A stretch of DNA of 64,000 nucleotides from Hyphomonas sp. (GTDB taxonomy: Bacteria; Pseudomonadota; Alphaproteobacteria; Caulobacterales; Hyphomonadaceae), in contig PACZ01000027.1 in NCBI GenBank assembly GCA_002700305.1, positions 1-64,000 on the forward strand, read 5' to 3'. Positions 8,221-16,362 of this stretch are shown piece by piece. Position 1 is the stretch's first letter; the number at the start of each line of letters is the position of its first letter. The notes beneath the pieces are model-generated. The model was not told the DNA's origin. It saw only the letters and a program-made list of their open reading frames with translations, and did no database searches. The translations under genes were made by a program, and so were the position numbers.

Positions 8221-10497
8221 ATGGCCGATGGGGAAGCCAGGGCGGACGACGTACTGGACGCAGGCAATGTGGACGCGCCGGGGCCTGAAGCCCGCGCGCC
8301 GGGCCGCTGGCAGAGTTTCCGGGCCTGGCGGCAGACGCCTTTTGTCCTCTGGGCGCTGGCCGCTTTTGCCGGCCTGACCGCGCTTGTTTTCTGGCATACT
8401 TTCTCCGGCCAGCCGGTGCTGCAGTCGTCGGATGCGAAGCTCTGGTTTCTCAGCGGGACGGTTCTGTTCTGGCTGCCGATCTTGCTGCTGTTGCGGGATT
8501 CTCCGGACAATTTTGCGCATGGCCCATCGCTGCGCCTGCCGGTGGTCTGCGTCGGCCTGCTGGTTTGTCTGTCCGGCGGGCTTGCCGCCGTGACGGAATG
8601 GGGCGGGGACCTGTCCGGCGTATTGCAGGACCAGCTGCAGGGCGCGCCTTTTATCGCCTGCGTCTTTGCCGCTCTGGCGCTCGCTTTCCTGCCGCTCGCC
8701 TGGAACGCGGTGAACCTGTCCCGTTTTCAGGCCGCTGAGCGCCGCAAGACGGACGTGCCGCGCGCCAATATCGACGGCATGAACGATTCCAAGGATGCCG
8801 AAGCGATGGGTGCGCTGGTCGCCACGCTGGTGGTTGGCGGCATCATTGTCTTTGCGATCTGCGCCGGGATTTTCAACGAGTCCGTCTCCTTCGACAATCT
8901 GATCGGGATTGCCATCGGCTTCCTGGTGGTCGGGGCATTCGCTGTCGTCGTGTTCATGGACCCGCTGTCTCAACTGATGCCGGTGCGCTGGCTGAGCCGG
9001 GTGTTCAGCTTTGCCGCGCGCGGCGCCCGGCCACTGGCGGCCTTCTATGATGCGGTCGACACATTCCTTGTCCGGATTGTCGCCGTCATGACCGGTATGG
9101 AGCATCGCTCCGTTGCAGCGCGTTACGGCATTCTGGGACTGATCCTGATCAGCCTCTGCCTGCTCGGCTGGTACCTGCCGCCGGAATGGGGGCTCATTCC
9201 CTGTGCGCTCGGCATCGTTGCGGCGGTCTCTGTCTCCCGGCTCTGGAGCTGGGTGGAGGACGACCGCGCGCTGGCCGCCCTGACGGATTTCAAGCCGACC
9301 ACGCCTTACCGCACATCCATGCGCGAGGATTACCGTGACGAGACGCTGCTGGGCTTCCTGTTCGTCTTCTTCCTGATCCCGATCATGATGAGCAATGCGC
9401 ACTGGAGCGGCTTGTTCGGGCCAGACATGTTCCAGCTGCCGAAAGGGCAGGAGACCGGTTTCCTCGACTGGTTCGGTTATTTCGGTGTGACCCTGATCAA
9501 GGCGGTGCCGATTGTCGACTGGGCCGAGATCTACAATTTCGGCCAGCCGCGGCCGGGGGCGGATTCGGACCTGATCTCGATGCACACAGTCGCCTCCCAG
9601 CATGCGGTTTTCATGGCGCGTTCGACGGTCGACCTCGTCCTGATCGCCTCGCTGCTGCAGGCGATTTCGATCACAGGCCGCAACCGCCAGCAGAAGCGGC
9701 TCTACAAGGCGGGCACCGATCCGGCGAACAAGTTCCGTCCGGGCCTGATCGACCGGCTCGACACGGTTGTGGAGAAAGCGGAGCTGCGCCGCACGATGAT
9801 GGCCTGCCTGCGTCCGGGCGCGCCCTGGCCGGAGAAGCACACGACGCCGGAGCAGGCCCATAAAATCCATTTCAATCTGAATGTTCAGTCGACCCGGCCG
9901 GGCCTTGTCGATTTCCGGCGCTACAATGCGGACCGGCTGGGCCAGATGCATGGCGAATACAAGGACCCGGTTGCCCGCGCCTTCATTGCGGCCATCTCGG
10001 TGGAGCGGCCGGACTTCGACCTGACGCCGCGCCTCGTCCTGCTCGATAATATGGCTGAAAAGGGGGCGCCGGAATCGGATCTCTACACAATGCTGGACAG
10101 GATCTCGACAGACCTGTCGGAGACTCCGGCGAATGTGAACCTGACCATCGAAGTGTTGCGCTCGATCCTGTTCCACACTTCGCGCCGGGCGGGCCTGAAG
10201 GAGTTCAAGCAGCACGTCATACGCCTCCTGGCCACATGCCAGCCGGGCGAGGAAGTGATCGAGGCGCTGGCGGATATTGCAGGCCGGTCGAACCCGGATG
10301 CCTACCAGTATACGAAAGTGGCCGCCATTGAGGCGATTGACCAGGTGGCAAGGCGCCAACCGACGAAGCAGGGCGTGCGGGCGGCGATGGCGATCCTCAA
10401 ACAGGTCCAGCGCTGCGAGCCGGGGGCCATGACGGAGTCGGCCATCCGCCGGATTCTTGCCGGGCTTCAGGACCTCCTGAAAAGCCTGAAATCCTAA
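8221..10497 (+). CDS. Large multi-pass membrane protein of unknown function
   Basis: I do not recognise this 758-residue protein. A charged N-terminus is followed by hydrophobic segments at about 41-60, 74-92, 105-124, 142-163, 196-217, 226-246, 302-320, 322-339, 375-391 and possibly 465-482. The last 270 residues appear soluble and mostly helical, and from about 600 on resemble irregular HEAT-like helices (for example LATCQPGEEVIEALADIAG). There is no ATPase, kinase, protease or transporter motif that I can name. A GAGGGGG Shine-Dalgarno precedes the ATG. Its stop codon overlaps that of the convergent esterase gene. The membrane-plus-helical-scaffold layout would suit a receptor or complex organiser, but that is only a guess. 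Confidence 0.75.
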   Translation: MADGEARADDVLDAGNVDAPGPEARAPGRWQSFRAWRQTPFVLWALAAFAGLTALVFWHTFSGQPVLQSSDAKLWFLSGTVLFWLPILLLLRDSPDNFAHGPSLRLPVVCVGLLVCLSGGLAAVTEWGGDLSGVLQDQLQGAPFIACVFAALALAFLPLAWNAVNLSRFQAAERRKTDVPRANIDGMNDSKDAEAMGALVATLVVGGIIVFAICAGIFNESVSFDNLIGIAIGFLVVGAFAVVVFMDPLSQLMPVRWLSRVFSFAARGARPLAAFYDAVDTFLVRIVAVMTGMEHRSVAARYGILGLILISLCLLGWYLPPEWGLIPCALGIVAAVSVSRLWSWVEDDRALAALTDFKPTTPYRTSMREDYRDETLLGFLFVFFLIPIMMSNAHWSGLFGPDMFQLPKGQETGFLDWFGYFGVTLIKAVPIVDWAEIYNFGQPRPGADSDLISMHTVASQHAVFMARSTVDLVLIASLLQAISITGRNRQQKRLYKAGTDPANKFRPGLIDRLDTVVEKAELRRTMMACLRPGAPWPEKHTTPEQAHKIHFNLNVQSTRPGLVDFRRYNADRLGQMHGEYKDPVARAFIAAISVERPDFDLTPRLVLLDNMAEKGAPESDLYTMLDRISTDLSETPANVNLTIEVLRSILFHTSRRAGLKEFKQHVIRLLATCQPGEEVIEALADIAGRSNPDAYQYTKVAAIEAIDQVARRQPTKQGVRAAMAILKQVQRCEPGAMTESAIRRILAGLQDLLKSLKS

Positions 10498-11351
10498 TTC
10501 ATCTGGCTGCGGAAGAAGTCTGCGATCATCGGGCCGTATTTGTCGCCGTCCATGCCGAGCCTGTTGTTGAGGCTCTTGTGGGAGCGGTTCTTCGCCAGCA
10601 CGGCTTCGGCGTCATAGCCGTGCTCGCGCAGCGTTTCGGCCAGTTCCTTGGCCCGGTCCGGGGAGACCGGCCGGTCGACATAGAGAATCCGGAAAGGCGG
10701 GATGCGCCGGCCATCCATCACATGAAGCGTGGGGGAGGCTTCGCGCCAGACGGTTTCCTTGCTGCCGAAGGCCGGCCGGTAGAAACGCGGCAGCTCGCCT
10801 TTCCGCTCGCCGGTGCGCACCAGATTGTAGGAGGCGCCGTCCAGCGGCACGGTGCCCTTGATCACGCCAAGGCTCAGGCCTTCATTGCGCAGATATTGCG
10901 GGTCGATGGAAACCAGCGCGACAGAGTGGGCGCCGGATGAGTGCCCCATCAGGAAAATGGAATCCGGATCGCCGCCATAATCCTCGGCATTGCGGTAGAC
11001 GAAGGCGATGGCGGAGGCGAGGTCTTCCACCGCGGCCGGGAAGGGGTGGTCCGGCGCCAGGCGGTAATTGATCGAGATATAGATGAAGCCTTCATCGGTG
11101 AAAAAGTCCGCCTGTTTCTCGCCGATGGCATTCTGCTTGTTGCCATAGGTCCACGCGCCGCCATGCACCATGATGATGATGGGCAGGTCTTCGGCCTCGT
11201 CCGGGGCGTAGATGTCCATGGTGAAATTGCCATCGCTCACCGCGGGCATGTGGTTGTAGACCACATCGCGATACACGTCGGCGGCTGAGGCCAGCGCGGG
11301 CATGGCCATCCAGGCAATCAAACTCAGAAGTGCGGCAGATATGAAACGCAT
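10494..11351 (-). CDS. Exported alpha/beta-hydrolase (carboxylesterase/lipase type)
   Basis: The 285-residue product starts with a signal peptide (MRFISAALL to ALASA) and is therefore likely periplasmic or secreted. The HGGAW motif supplies the oxyanion hole, and GHSSGAH is the nucleophile elbow with its catalytic serine. A downstream Asp and His (the latter in RSHKS) would complete the triad. This arrangement matches the BD-FAE/hormone-sensitive-lipase-like esterases. The open frame extends to 11483, but the ATG at 11351 immediately precedes the signal sequence. It is divergent from the KefC-like gene and overlaps the stop of the preceding membrane protein gene by three bases. The ester substrate is unknown. 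Confidence 0.85.
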   Translation of the reverse strand: MRFISAALLSLIAWMAMPALASAADVYRDVVYNHMPAVSDGNFTMDIYAPDEAEDLPIIIMVHGGAWTYGNKQNAIGEKQADFFTDEGFIYISINYRLAPDHPFPAAVEDLASAIAFVYRNAEDYGGDPDSIFLMGHSSGAHSVALVSIDPQYLRNEGLSLGVIKGTVPLDGASYNLVRTGERKGELPRFYRPAFGSKETVWREASPTLHVMDGRRIPPFRILYVDRPVSPDRAKELAETLREHGYDAEAVLAKNRSHKSLNNRLGMDGDKYGPMIADFFRSQMN

Positions 11352-11518
11352 GGCAGCTACATTCCATACAGCAGGCCGGCATGGAACGCCATGTGCCGGC
11401 ATTTCCGCAGAATCTTGATGCAACGTAATGTCTTCCCTTGGAGAGTCTTGGCCGCGTCCGATAGAAGATAAATGTGACGGCACCGGGGCCGGCGAATCGC
11501 AAATATGAGGAAATCCGC

Positions 11519-13264
11519 ATGCACGAAGGAAGCCACGAAATCCTGATCAAGGACGCGCTGGTCTTCCTGATCGCAGCAGGTCTTCTGGTGCCTGCGCTGC
11601 GCATGCTGAAGCTGCCGGCGGTGGTCGGCTTCATCCTGGCGGGTGTGGCGCTCGGGCCGTGGGGGCTCGGCTCATTCTCGGATACCTGGGCGCCGCTCGG
11701 CATGTTTACCATTGCCGAGCCCGGAGCTGCAGCGCCTTTCGCCGAACTGGGCGTGCTGTTCCTTCTTTTCCTGCTGGGGCTGGAACTCTCTGTCGAACAG
11801 CTCTGGTCCCTGCGGCGGATCGTGTTCGGTGCGGGCATCGTTCAAGCCGCGGCCAGCGCCATCCTGCTGGCGCTGCTGGCCACGGTGTTCGATTTCGACC
11901 TGACGGCGGCCATCGTGGTGGGGCTGGCGCTCGCCCTGTCTTCCACCGCCGTGGTGATGCAGCTGATGACGGCGAACCATCAGGCCTCGGCGCCGGTCGG
12001 GCGGACGGCGCTGGGCGTGCTGTTATTCCAGGACATTCTGGTCGCCCCGATCCTGATCTTTGTCGGCTTCGCCTCGTCCGACGCCGGGGCAAACCTTGGT
12101 ACGGTCCTGCTGGAGGCCGCGGTGCAGGGCGTTCTGGCGGTCGGCATCCTGCTGGTGATCGGCCGTTTCCTGCTGCGCCGCCTGTTCCAGATGGCGGCGG
12201 ATGCCGGCGGGCGGGACTTCCTGATGGCGATCACGCTGCTCACCGTGGTGGGCGCCGCCGTGCTGACGGCCAGTGCCGGGCTTTCCATCGCGCTCGGCGC
12301 CTTCCTCGCCGGCCTGATGCTGGGCGAGACGGAATTCAAGCACCAGACCGAAGTCGACCTCGACCCGTTCAAGGGCCTGCTGCTGGGCCTCTTCTTCATG
12401 ACGGTGGGCCTCGGGCTCGATCTTGGCGTGATCGCCCGGGAATGGCCGTTGGTGCTGGCCGGGCTGATCGCACTTCTGACGGTGAAATACGCCATTGCCT
12501 GGGTGGCTGTGCGGATCTTCGGGCGCAGCCCGGAACTCGCCACGGAGACGGCCGGCCTGCTGGCGCCTGCGGGGGAGTTCGCCTTCGTTGTGCTGGCGGC
12601 AGGCGCTGCGGGCGGTGTCATCACAGGCGAGCAGGCAACGCTCGTCTCCGCCGTGGCGGGCCTCTCCATGCTGCTGATCCCGGTCACCTGGCGCGGTTCG
12701 CAATCCCTTGTGCGCCGTATGCAGAGCAAGGGGCAGGGGGAGGCCACGACGCTGCCAGCCGAGAAGGCGGAGCTGGAAAACCATGTCATCATCGCCGGGT
12801 TTGGCCGGGTGGGGCAGGCCGTGGCCCGCATCCTCGATGAGGAGAATACACGCGTCGTTGCGCTGGACAGCCGGCCGGATACGGTCGCCCGCCTGCGCAA
12901 ACAGGGCTGGAGCGTCTATTTCGGCGATGGCGCCCGCAAGGAAATCCTCGACAAGGCCGGCTTGTCCGGTGCGGCGATGGTTGTTGTCACCATCGACGAC
13001 CCGCAGGCGGCCGAACATATCGTCCGGGCCGTGCGCCGGGGCCGTCCGGAAATTCCGATACTGGCCCGCGCGCAGGATGCCGACCATTCGCGCAGCCTGT
13101 TCCAGGCAGGCGCCACGCACGTCGTGCCGGACGCCATCGAGGCCGGTCTGCAGATGTCTGCCCGGGCGCTGGAACAGTTCGGCTACACGCCCGATACCGT
13201 CCGCTCGCTCATCGGGGCCGAGCGCGACGCCGAGTACCGCAAGGCCATGCTTGAGCAGAGCTGA
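11519..13264 (+). CDS. Monovalent cation:proton antiporter-2 (KefB/KefC type) with RCK domain
   Basis: A 581-residue CPA2 transporter. Residues 1-390 form a polytopic sodium/hydrogen-exchanger domain with the characteristic pattern LGVLFLLFLLGLELS and LLFQDILVAPILI. A C-terminal TrkA-N/RCK domain starts near residue 420 with the nucleotide-binding HVIIAGFGRVGQAVA. Family members move potassium out in exchange for protons, often under glutathione-adduct control in electrophile stress. A GAGGA Shine-Dalgarno 8 bases upstream selects the ATG at 11519 over earlier starts. A SulP transporter gene follows 76 bases downstream. No KefF/KefG ancillary subunit is nearby. Confidence 0.9.
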   Translation: MHEGSHEILIKDALVFLIAAGLLVPALRMLKLPAVVGFILAGVALGPWGLGSFSDTWAPLGMFTIAEPGAAAPFAELGVLFLLFLLGLELSVEQLWSLRRIVFGAGIVQAAASAILLALLATVFDFDLTAAIVVGLALALSSTAVVMQLMTANHQASAPVGRTALGVLLFQDILVAPILIFVGFASSDAGANLGTVLLEAAVQGVLAVGILLVIGRFLLRRLFQMAADAGGRDFLMAITLLTVVGAAVLTASAGLSIALGAFLAGLMLGETEFKHQTEVDLDPFKGLLLGLFFMTVGLGLDLGVIAREWPLVLAGLIALLTVKYAIAWVAVRIFGRSPELATETAGLLAPAGEFAFVVLAAGAAGGVITGEQATLVSAVAGLSMLLIPVTWRGSQSLVRRMQSKGQGEATTLPAEKAELENHVIIAGFGRVGQAVARILDEENTRVVALDSRPDTVARLRKQGWSVYFGDGARKEILDKAGLSGAAMVVVTIDDPQAAEHIVRAVRRGRPEIPILARAQDADHSRSLFQAGATHVVPDAIEAGLQMSARALEQFGYTPDTVRSLIGAERDAEYRKAMLEQS

Positions 13265-13340
13265 AGCGGTACGCCTCTTTCGCCTACACGTTCTGGTGGT
13301 GTATGAGGCATGCATACGCGGATAGCGGGGCGGGCCAGCC

Positions 13341-15056
13341 ATGACTTCATTTACCCAGAAAGCGGCGCCGCCGGCGCCCGGTTTTGCCGATCTCTACACA
13401 CCGAAACTGGTGACTGTGCTGCGCGAGGGCTACGGGCTGGGCCAGCTAAGGGCCGACGCGATCGCGGGCCTGACGGTGGCCATCGTCGCCCTGCCATTAT
13501 CCATAGCCATAGCCGTTGCATCAGGGGCAAGCCCGGCGCAGGGCCTGATCACGGCGATCATTGGCGGCTTCCTCGTCTCGGCCCTTGGCGGCAGCCGGTT
13601 CCAGATCGGCGGCCCGGCAGGGGCGTTCATCGTTCTGGTCAACACGACGGCCGCGACCCATGGCATGGACGGGCTGATCCTGGCGGTACTCCTGTCCGGC
13701 ATGATGCTGGCGCTCGCGGGCTGGTTGCGTCTCGGCACGTTCGTGAAATTCGTGCCGTACCCCGTGACGGTGGGCTTCACGGCCGGCATCGCCATCATCA
13801 TCGGCTCCAGCCAGCTGAAAGACCTGTTCGGCCTGACACTCTCCGGGGCCGAGCCCGGGCCCTTCCTGGAAAAGCTGCCAGCGCTCGCCGCAGCCGCGCC
13901 CACGGCTGACTGGCACGCCTTCGCCATTGCGGCGGGCACCATGGCCGTGATCTTCACGCTGAAGCGTTTTCGCCCCGGCTGGCCGGGCATCCTGCTGGCC
14001 GTGGTGCTGGCGGCGATTGTGACGGCTGCGGCGAATTTCGACATCGCGACCGTCGGGTCCCGCTTCGGGGCCATGCCGGCCGGCCTGCCGATGCCGCATG
14101 TGCCGGCGATTTCCATGGCCAAGGTGATGGACGTGCTGCCGGCGGCGATCTCCTTCACCCTGCTGGGCGCCATCGAATCGTTGCTCTCCGCCGTTGTGGC
14201 GGACGGCATGACCGGGCGGCGGCACCGCTCCAATTGCGAACTCGTGGCGCAGGGCGCGGCCAATATCGGCTCGGCCCTGTTCGGCGGTATCTGTGTGACC
14301 GGCACGATTGCGCGCACCGCCACCAATGTGCGGGCAGGGGCGCACGGGCCGGTCTCCGGCATGCTGCATTCAGTCTTCCTGCTGGGCATGATGATCCTCG
14401 CCGCGCCGTTGATCGCCTTTATCCCGATGGCGGCGCTGGCAGGCGTGCTCGCGGTGGTCGCATGGAACATGTTCGAGAAACACGCCTTCTGGCGCCTGCT
14501 GAATGCCTCGAAAGGGGACGCGGCGGTTCTGCTCGCCACCTTCGGCCTGACCGTGTTCCGCGACCTCACCGAAGCCATCATTGTTGGCTTTGCCCTCGGC
14601 GCGGCCCTTTTCATCCAGCGCATGTCACAGGCGGCAACTGTGGAGCTGGGCGCGCCGCTGGTGCGGGCGGACGAGGCCGACGACCTGCATGAGCGCGTGC
14701 CCTATGACGAGGCGACCAGCACCCGCCGCGATGTGATCGTCTATCGCATCTCCGGCGCCTTCTTCTTCGGCGCGGCCGCCACCATCGGCTCTGTGCTCGA
14801 CCGGATCGGCGACCAGCACCGCGCCCTGATCGTGGACTTCTCACAGGTGCCCTTCATCGATTCGACCGCCGCCCACACGATCGAAGGCTTGGTCGAAGCC
14901 GCCCACCGCCGGAAGATCGCCGTCTGGCTCACCGGCCTCAGCCCTGCCAACGAGGCCGCCCTCGCAGCCCATGGCGTTGAAGCGCCGCTCGTAAATGTGG
15001 AACCGGACATCAGCACGGCGCAGGCACAGGCCCTGTCGATGCTGGATGGGGCTTAG
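13341..15056 (+). CDS. SulP family anion transporter with STAS domain
   Basis: A 571-residue SLC26/SulP protein. The N-terminal transport domain carries the conserved DAIAGLTVAIVALPLSIA start and the GGSRFQIGGPAGAF signature. A cytoplasmic STAS domain occupies roughly residues 455-565, with the typical LIVDFSQVPFIDSTAAHTIE core. Family members carry sulfate, bicarbonate or dicarboxylates; which one cannot be told from sequence alone. It follows the antiporter gene in the same orientation. About 185 bases of regulatory DNA separate it from nrdB. Confidence 0.92.
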   Translation: MTSFTQKAAPPAPGFADLYTPKLVTVLREGYGLGQLRADAIAGLTVAIVALPLSIAIAVASGASPAQGLITAIIGGFLVSALGGSRFQIGGPAGAFIVLVNTTAATHGMDGLILAVLLSGMMLALAGWLRLGTFVKFVPYPVTVGFTAGIAIIIGSSQLKDLFGLTLSGAEPGPFLEKLPALAAAAPTADWHAFAIAAGTMAVIFTLKRFRPGWPGILLAVVLAAIVTAAANFDIATVGSRFGAMPAGLPMPHVPAISMAKVMDVLPAAISFTLLGAIESLLSAVVADGMTGRRHRSNCELVAQGAANIGSALFGGICVTGTIARTATNVRAGAHGPVSGMLHSVFLLGMMILAAPLIAFIPMAALAGVLAVVAWNMFEKHAFWRLLNASKGDAAVLLATFGLTVFRDLTEAIIVGFALGAALFIQRMSQAATVELGAPLVRADEADDLHERVPYDEATSTRRDVIVYRISGAFFFGAAATIGSVLDRIGDQHRALIVDFSQVPFIDSTAAHTIEGLVEAAHRRKIAVWLTGLSPANEAALAAHGVEAPLVNVEPDISTAQAQALSMLDGA

Positions 15057-15128
15057 GCGGAGTTCGCCGCAGCCCCTGGGGAAAATGTGCTACCATGCCA
15101 ATGGAATTGCGTTTTTTGTGCGCAACCC

Positions 15129-15137
15129 TGTGGATGA
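15129..15137 (-). promoter_or_regulatory. Candidate DnaA box upstream of nrdB
   Basis: TGTGGATGA is the complement of TCATCCACA, one mismatch from the DnaA box TTATCCACA. It lies 105 bases before the nrdB start and just upstream of the NrdR boxes. DnaA control of nrd genes is known in E. coli; here it is only a motif match. Confidence 0.3.
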
Positions 15138-15151
15138 ATGTCGCGTGCGAC

Positions 15152-15167
15152 ACGCTGTATCTTGCGT
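15152..15167. promoter_or_regulatory. NrdR box 1 upstream of nrdB
   Basis: ACGCTGTATCTTGCGT fits the partly palindromic NrdR box (ACACwATATATwGTGT-like). Its start is 32 bases from that of box 2, close to three helical turns, which is the spacing described for paired NrdR boxes. NrdR is the ATP/dATP-sensing repressor of ribonucleotide reductase genes. Confidence 0.7.
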
Positions 15168-15183
15168 CGTTAACGCTTCTTAA

Positions 15184-15199
15184 GCACTATATGTGGTGT
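15184..15199. promoter_or_regulatory. NrdR box 2 upstream of nrdB
   Basis: GCACTATATGTGGTGT is a strong match to the NrdR box, 43 bases before the nrdB ATG. A TTAA-N6-TTAA element (15170-15183) lies between the two boxes; it is one base short of the CtrA spacing. Confidence 0.8.
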
Positions 15200-15241
15200 T
15201 GATTACCCTTATAACCGACTCGCTTGCCAAGGAGGCCCGTC

Positions 15242-16279
15242 ATGGCTGCCACCGATTCTTCTCTTCCCGGACTGCTCACCCCAAGCGTGGCTTACAAGCC
15301 GTTCCGTTACCCGTGGGCGTATGATTTCTGGAAGAAGCAGCAGCAGGTCCACTGGATGCCGGAAGAGGTGCCGCTGGGCGAGGACTGCAAGGACTGGGCG
15401 GTGAAGCTCTCCGATGAGGAGCGCAACCTGCTGACGCAGATCTTCCGCTTCTTCACCCAGTCGGATGTCGAGGTCGGCGCCAATTACATGGAACACTACA
15501 TGCCGCTGTTTAAGCCGGTGGAAGTGTCCATGATGCTGTCCTCCTTCTCCAATATGGAGACGATCCACATCGCGGCCTACGCCCTGCTGCTGGAAACCAT
15601 CGGCATGCCGGACAGCGAATTCTCCGCCTTCATGGAATACAAGGAGATGGCGGCCAAGCACGACTATCTCGGCCAGTTTGACACCAAGACGAATGAAGAC
15701 ATTGCCGTCTCCATGGCCGTGTTTGGTGCGTTCACGGAAGGTCTGCAGCTGTTCGCGTCCTTCGCAATGCTGATGAACTTCCCGCGTTTCAACAAGATGA
15801 AGGGCATGGGGCAGATCGTTTCCTGGTCGGTGCGCGACGAGTCGCTGCACTGCGAAGGCATGATCAAGCTGTTCCACACCTTCTGCGCCGAAACCGGCGT
15901 AATGACGGACGAACTGCGCGAGCGCATCCGCGAATGCTGCCGCACCGTGGTCAGCCTCGAAGACAAGTTCATCGAGCTGGCCTTCGAAATGGGCCCGGTC
16001 GAAGGCATGACCGCCGACGACATCAAGAACTATATCCGCTACATCGCCGACTGGCGCCTCGGCCAGCTGAAGCTGGAGCCGATCTATGGTGTCACCAAGC
16101 ACCCGATCCCGTGGCTGACGGAGATCCTGAACGGTGTCGAGCACGCGAACTTCTTCGAACAGCGCGCCACGGAATATTCCAAGGGCGCCACGAAGGGCGA
16201 CTGGCACGGCGATGACGGCGTCTGGACCAAGTTTGACAAGCGCCCCGCCGGCAAGCCGGACAATGTCCCCGCCGAATAA
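15242..16279 (+). CDS. nrdB: Class Ia ribonucleoside-diphosphate reductase small subunit
   Basis: NrdB assembles the diiron-tyrosyl radical cofactor that starts catalysis in NrdA. The 345-residue product retains every ligand in the right spacing: Asp75, Glu106, His109, Glu166, Glu200 and His203. The radical tyrosine is at 113, four residues after His109 (METIHIAAY). The interval Asp75 to Glu106 is 31 residues, as in E. coli. AAGGAGG lies seven bases before the ATG at 15242, which is preferred to the earlier in-frame start at 15224. Two NrdR boxes sit upstream and a strong terminator follows. nrdA is 14 kb away, so the two subunits are expressed from separate promoters. Confidence 0.97.
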   Translation: MAATDSSLPGLLTPSVAYKPFRYPWAYDFWKKQQQVHWMPEEVPLGEDCKDWAVKLSDEERNLLTQIFRFFTQSDVEVGANYMEHYMPLFKPVEVSMMLSSFSNMETIHIAAYALLLETIGMPDSEFSAFMEYKEMAAKHDYLGQFDTKTNEDIAVSMAVFGAFTEGLQLFASFAMLMNFPRFNKMKGMGQIVSWSVRDESLHCEGMIKLFHTFCAETGVMTDELRERIRECCRTVVSLEDKFIELAFEMGPVEGMTADDIKNYIRYIADWRLGQLKLEPIYGVTKHPIPWLTEILNGVEHANFFEQRATEYSKGATKGDWHGDDGVWTKFDKRPAGKPDNVPAE

Positions 16280-16306
16280 GGCCGGGGCAGGGACTTCAGT
16301 ATAAGG

Positions 16307-16341
16307 AAAGCCGCCGGCAGCGATTTGCCGGCGGCTTTTTT
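16307..16341. terminator. Strong bidirectional terminator between nrdB and the EAL gene
   Basis: AAAGCCGCCGGCA and TGCCGGCGGCTTT form a perfect 13-bp stem with a 6-base loop, followed by a T-run. The A-run on the left lets it serve the convergent EAL gene as well. Confidence 0.93.
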
Positions 16342-16362
16342 ATGTCTGTTGATCGTTTCTGG

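Noticed and set aside
8029-10359. 776-codon open frame on the minus strand over the unknown membrane protein gene
   Set aside because: It is antisense to a gene with a good ribosome site and clear membrane helices. Its composition is Arg/Gln/Asp/His-rich without a domain, typical of a high-GC antisense shadow.
13301-13317. GTATG/CATAC inverted repeat before the SulP gene
   Set aside because: Five-base arms are expected by chance and there is no supporting context.
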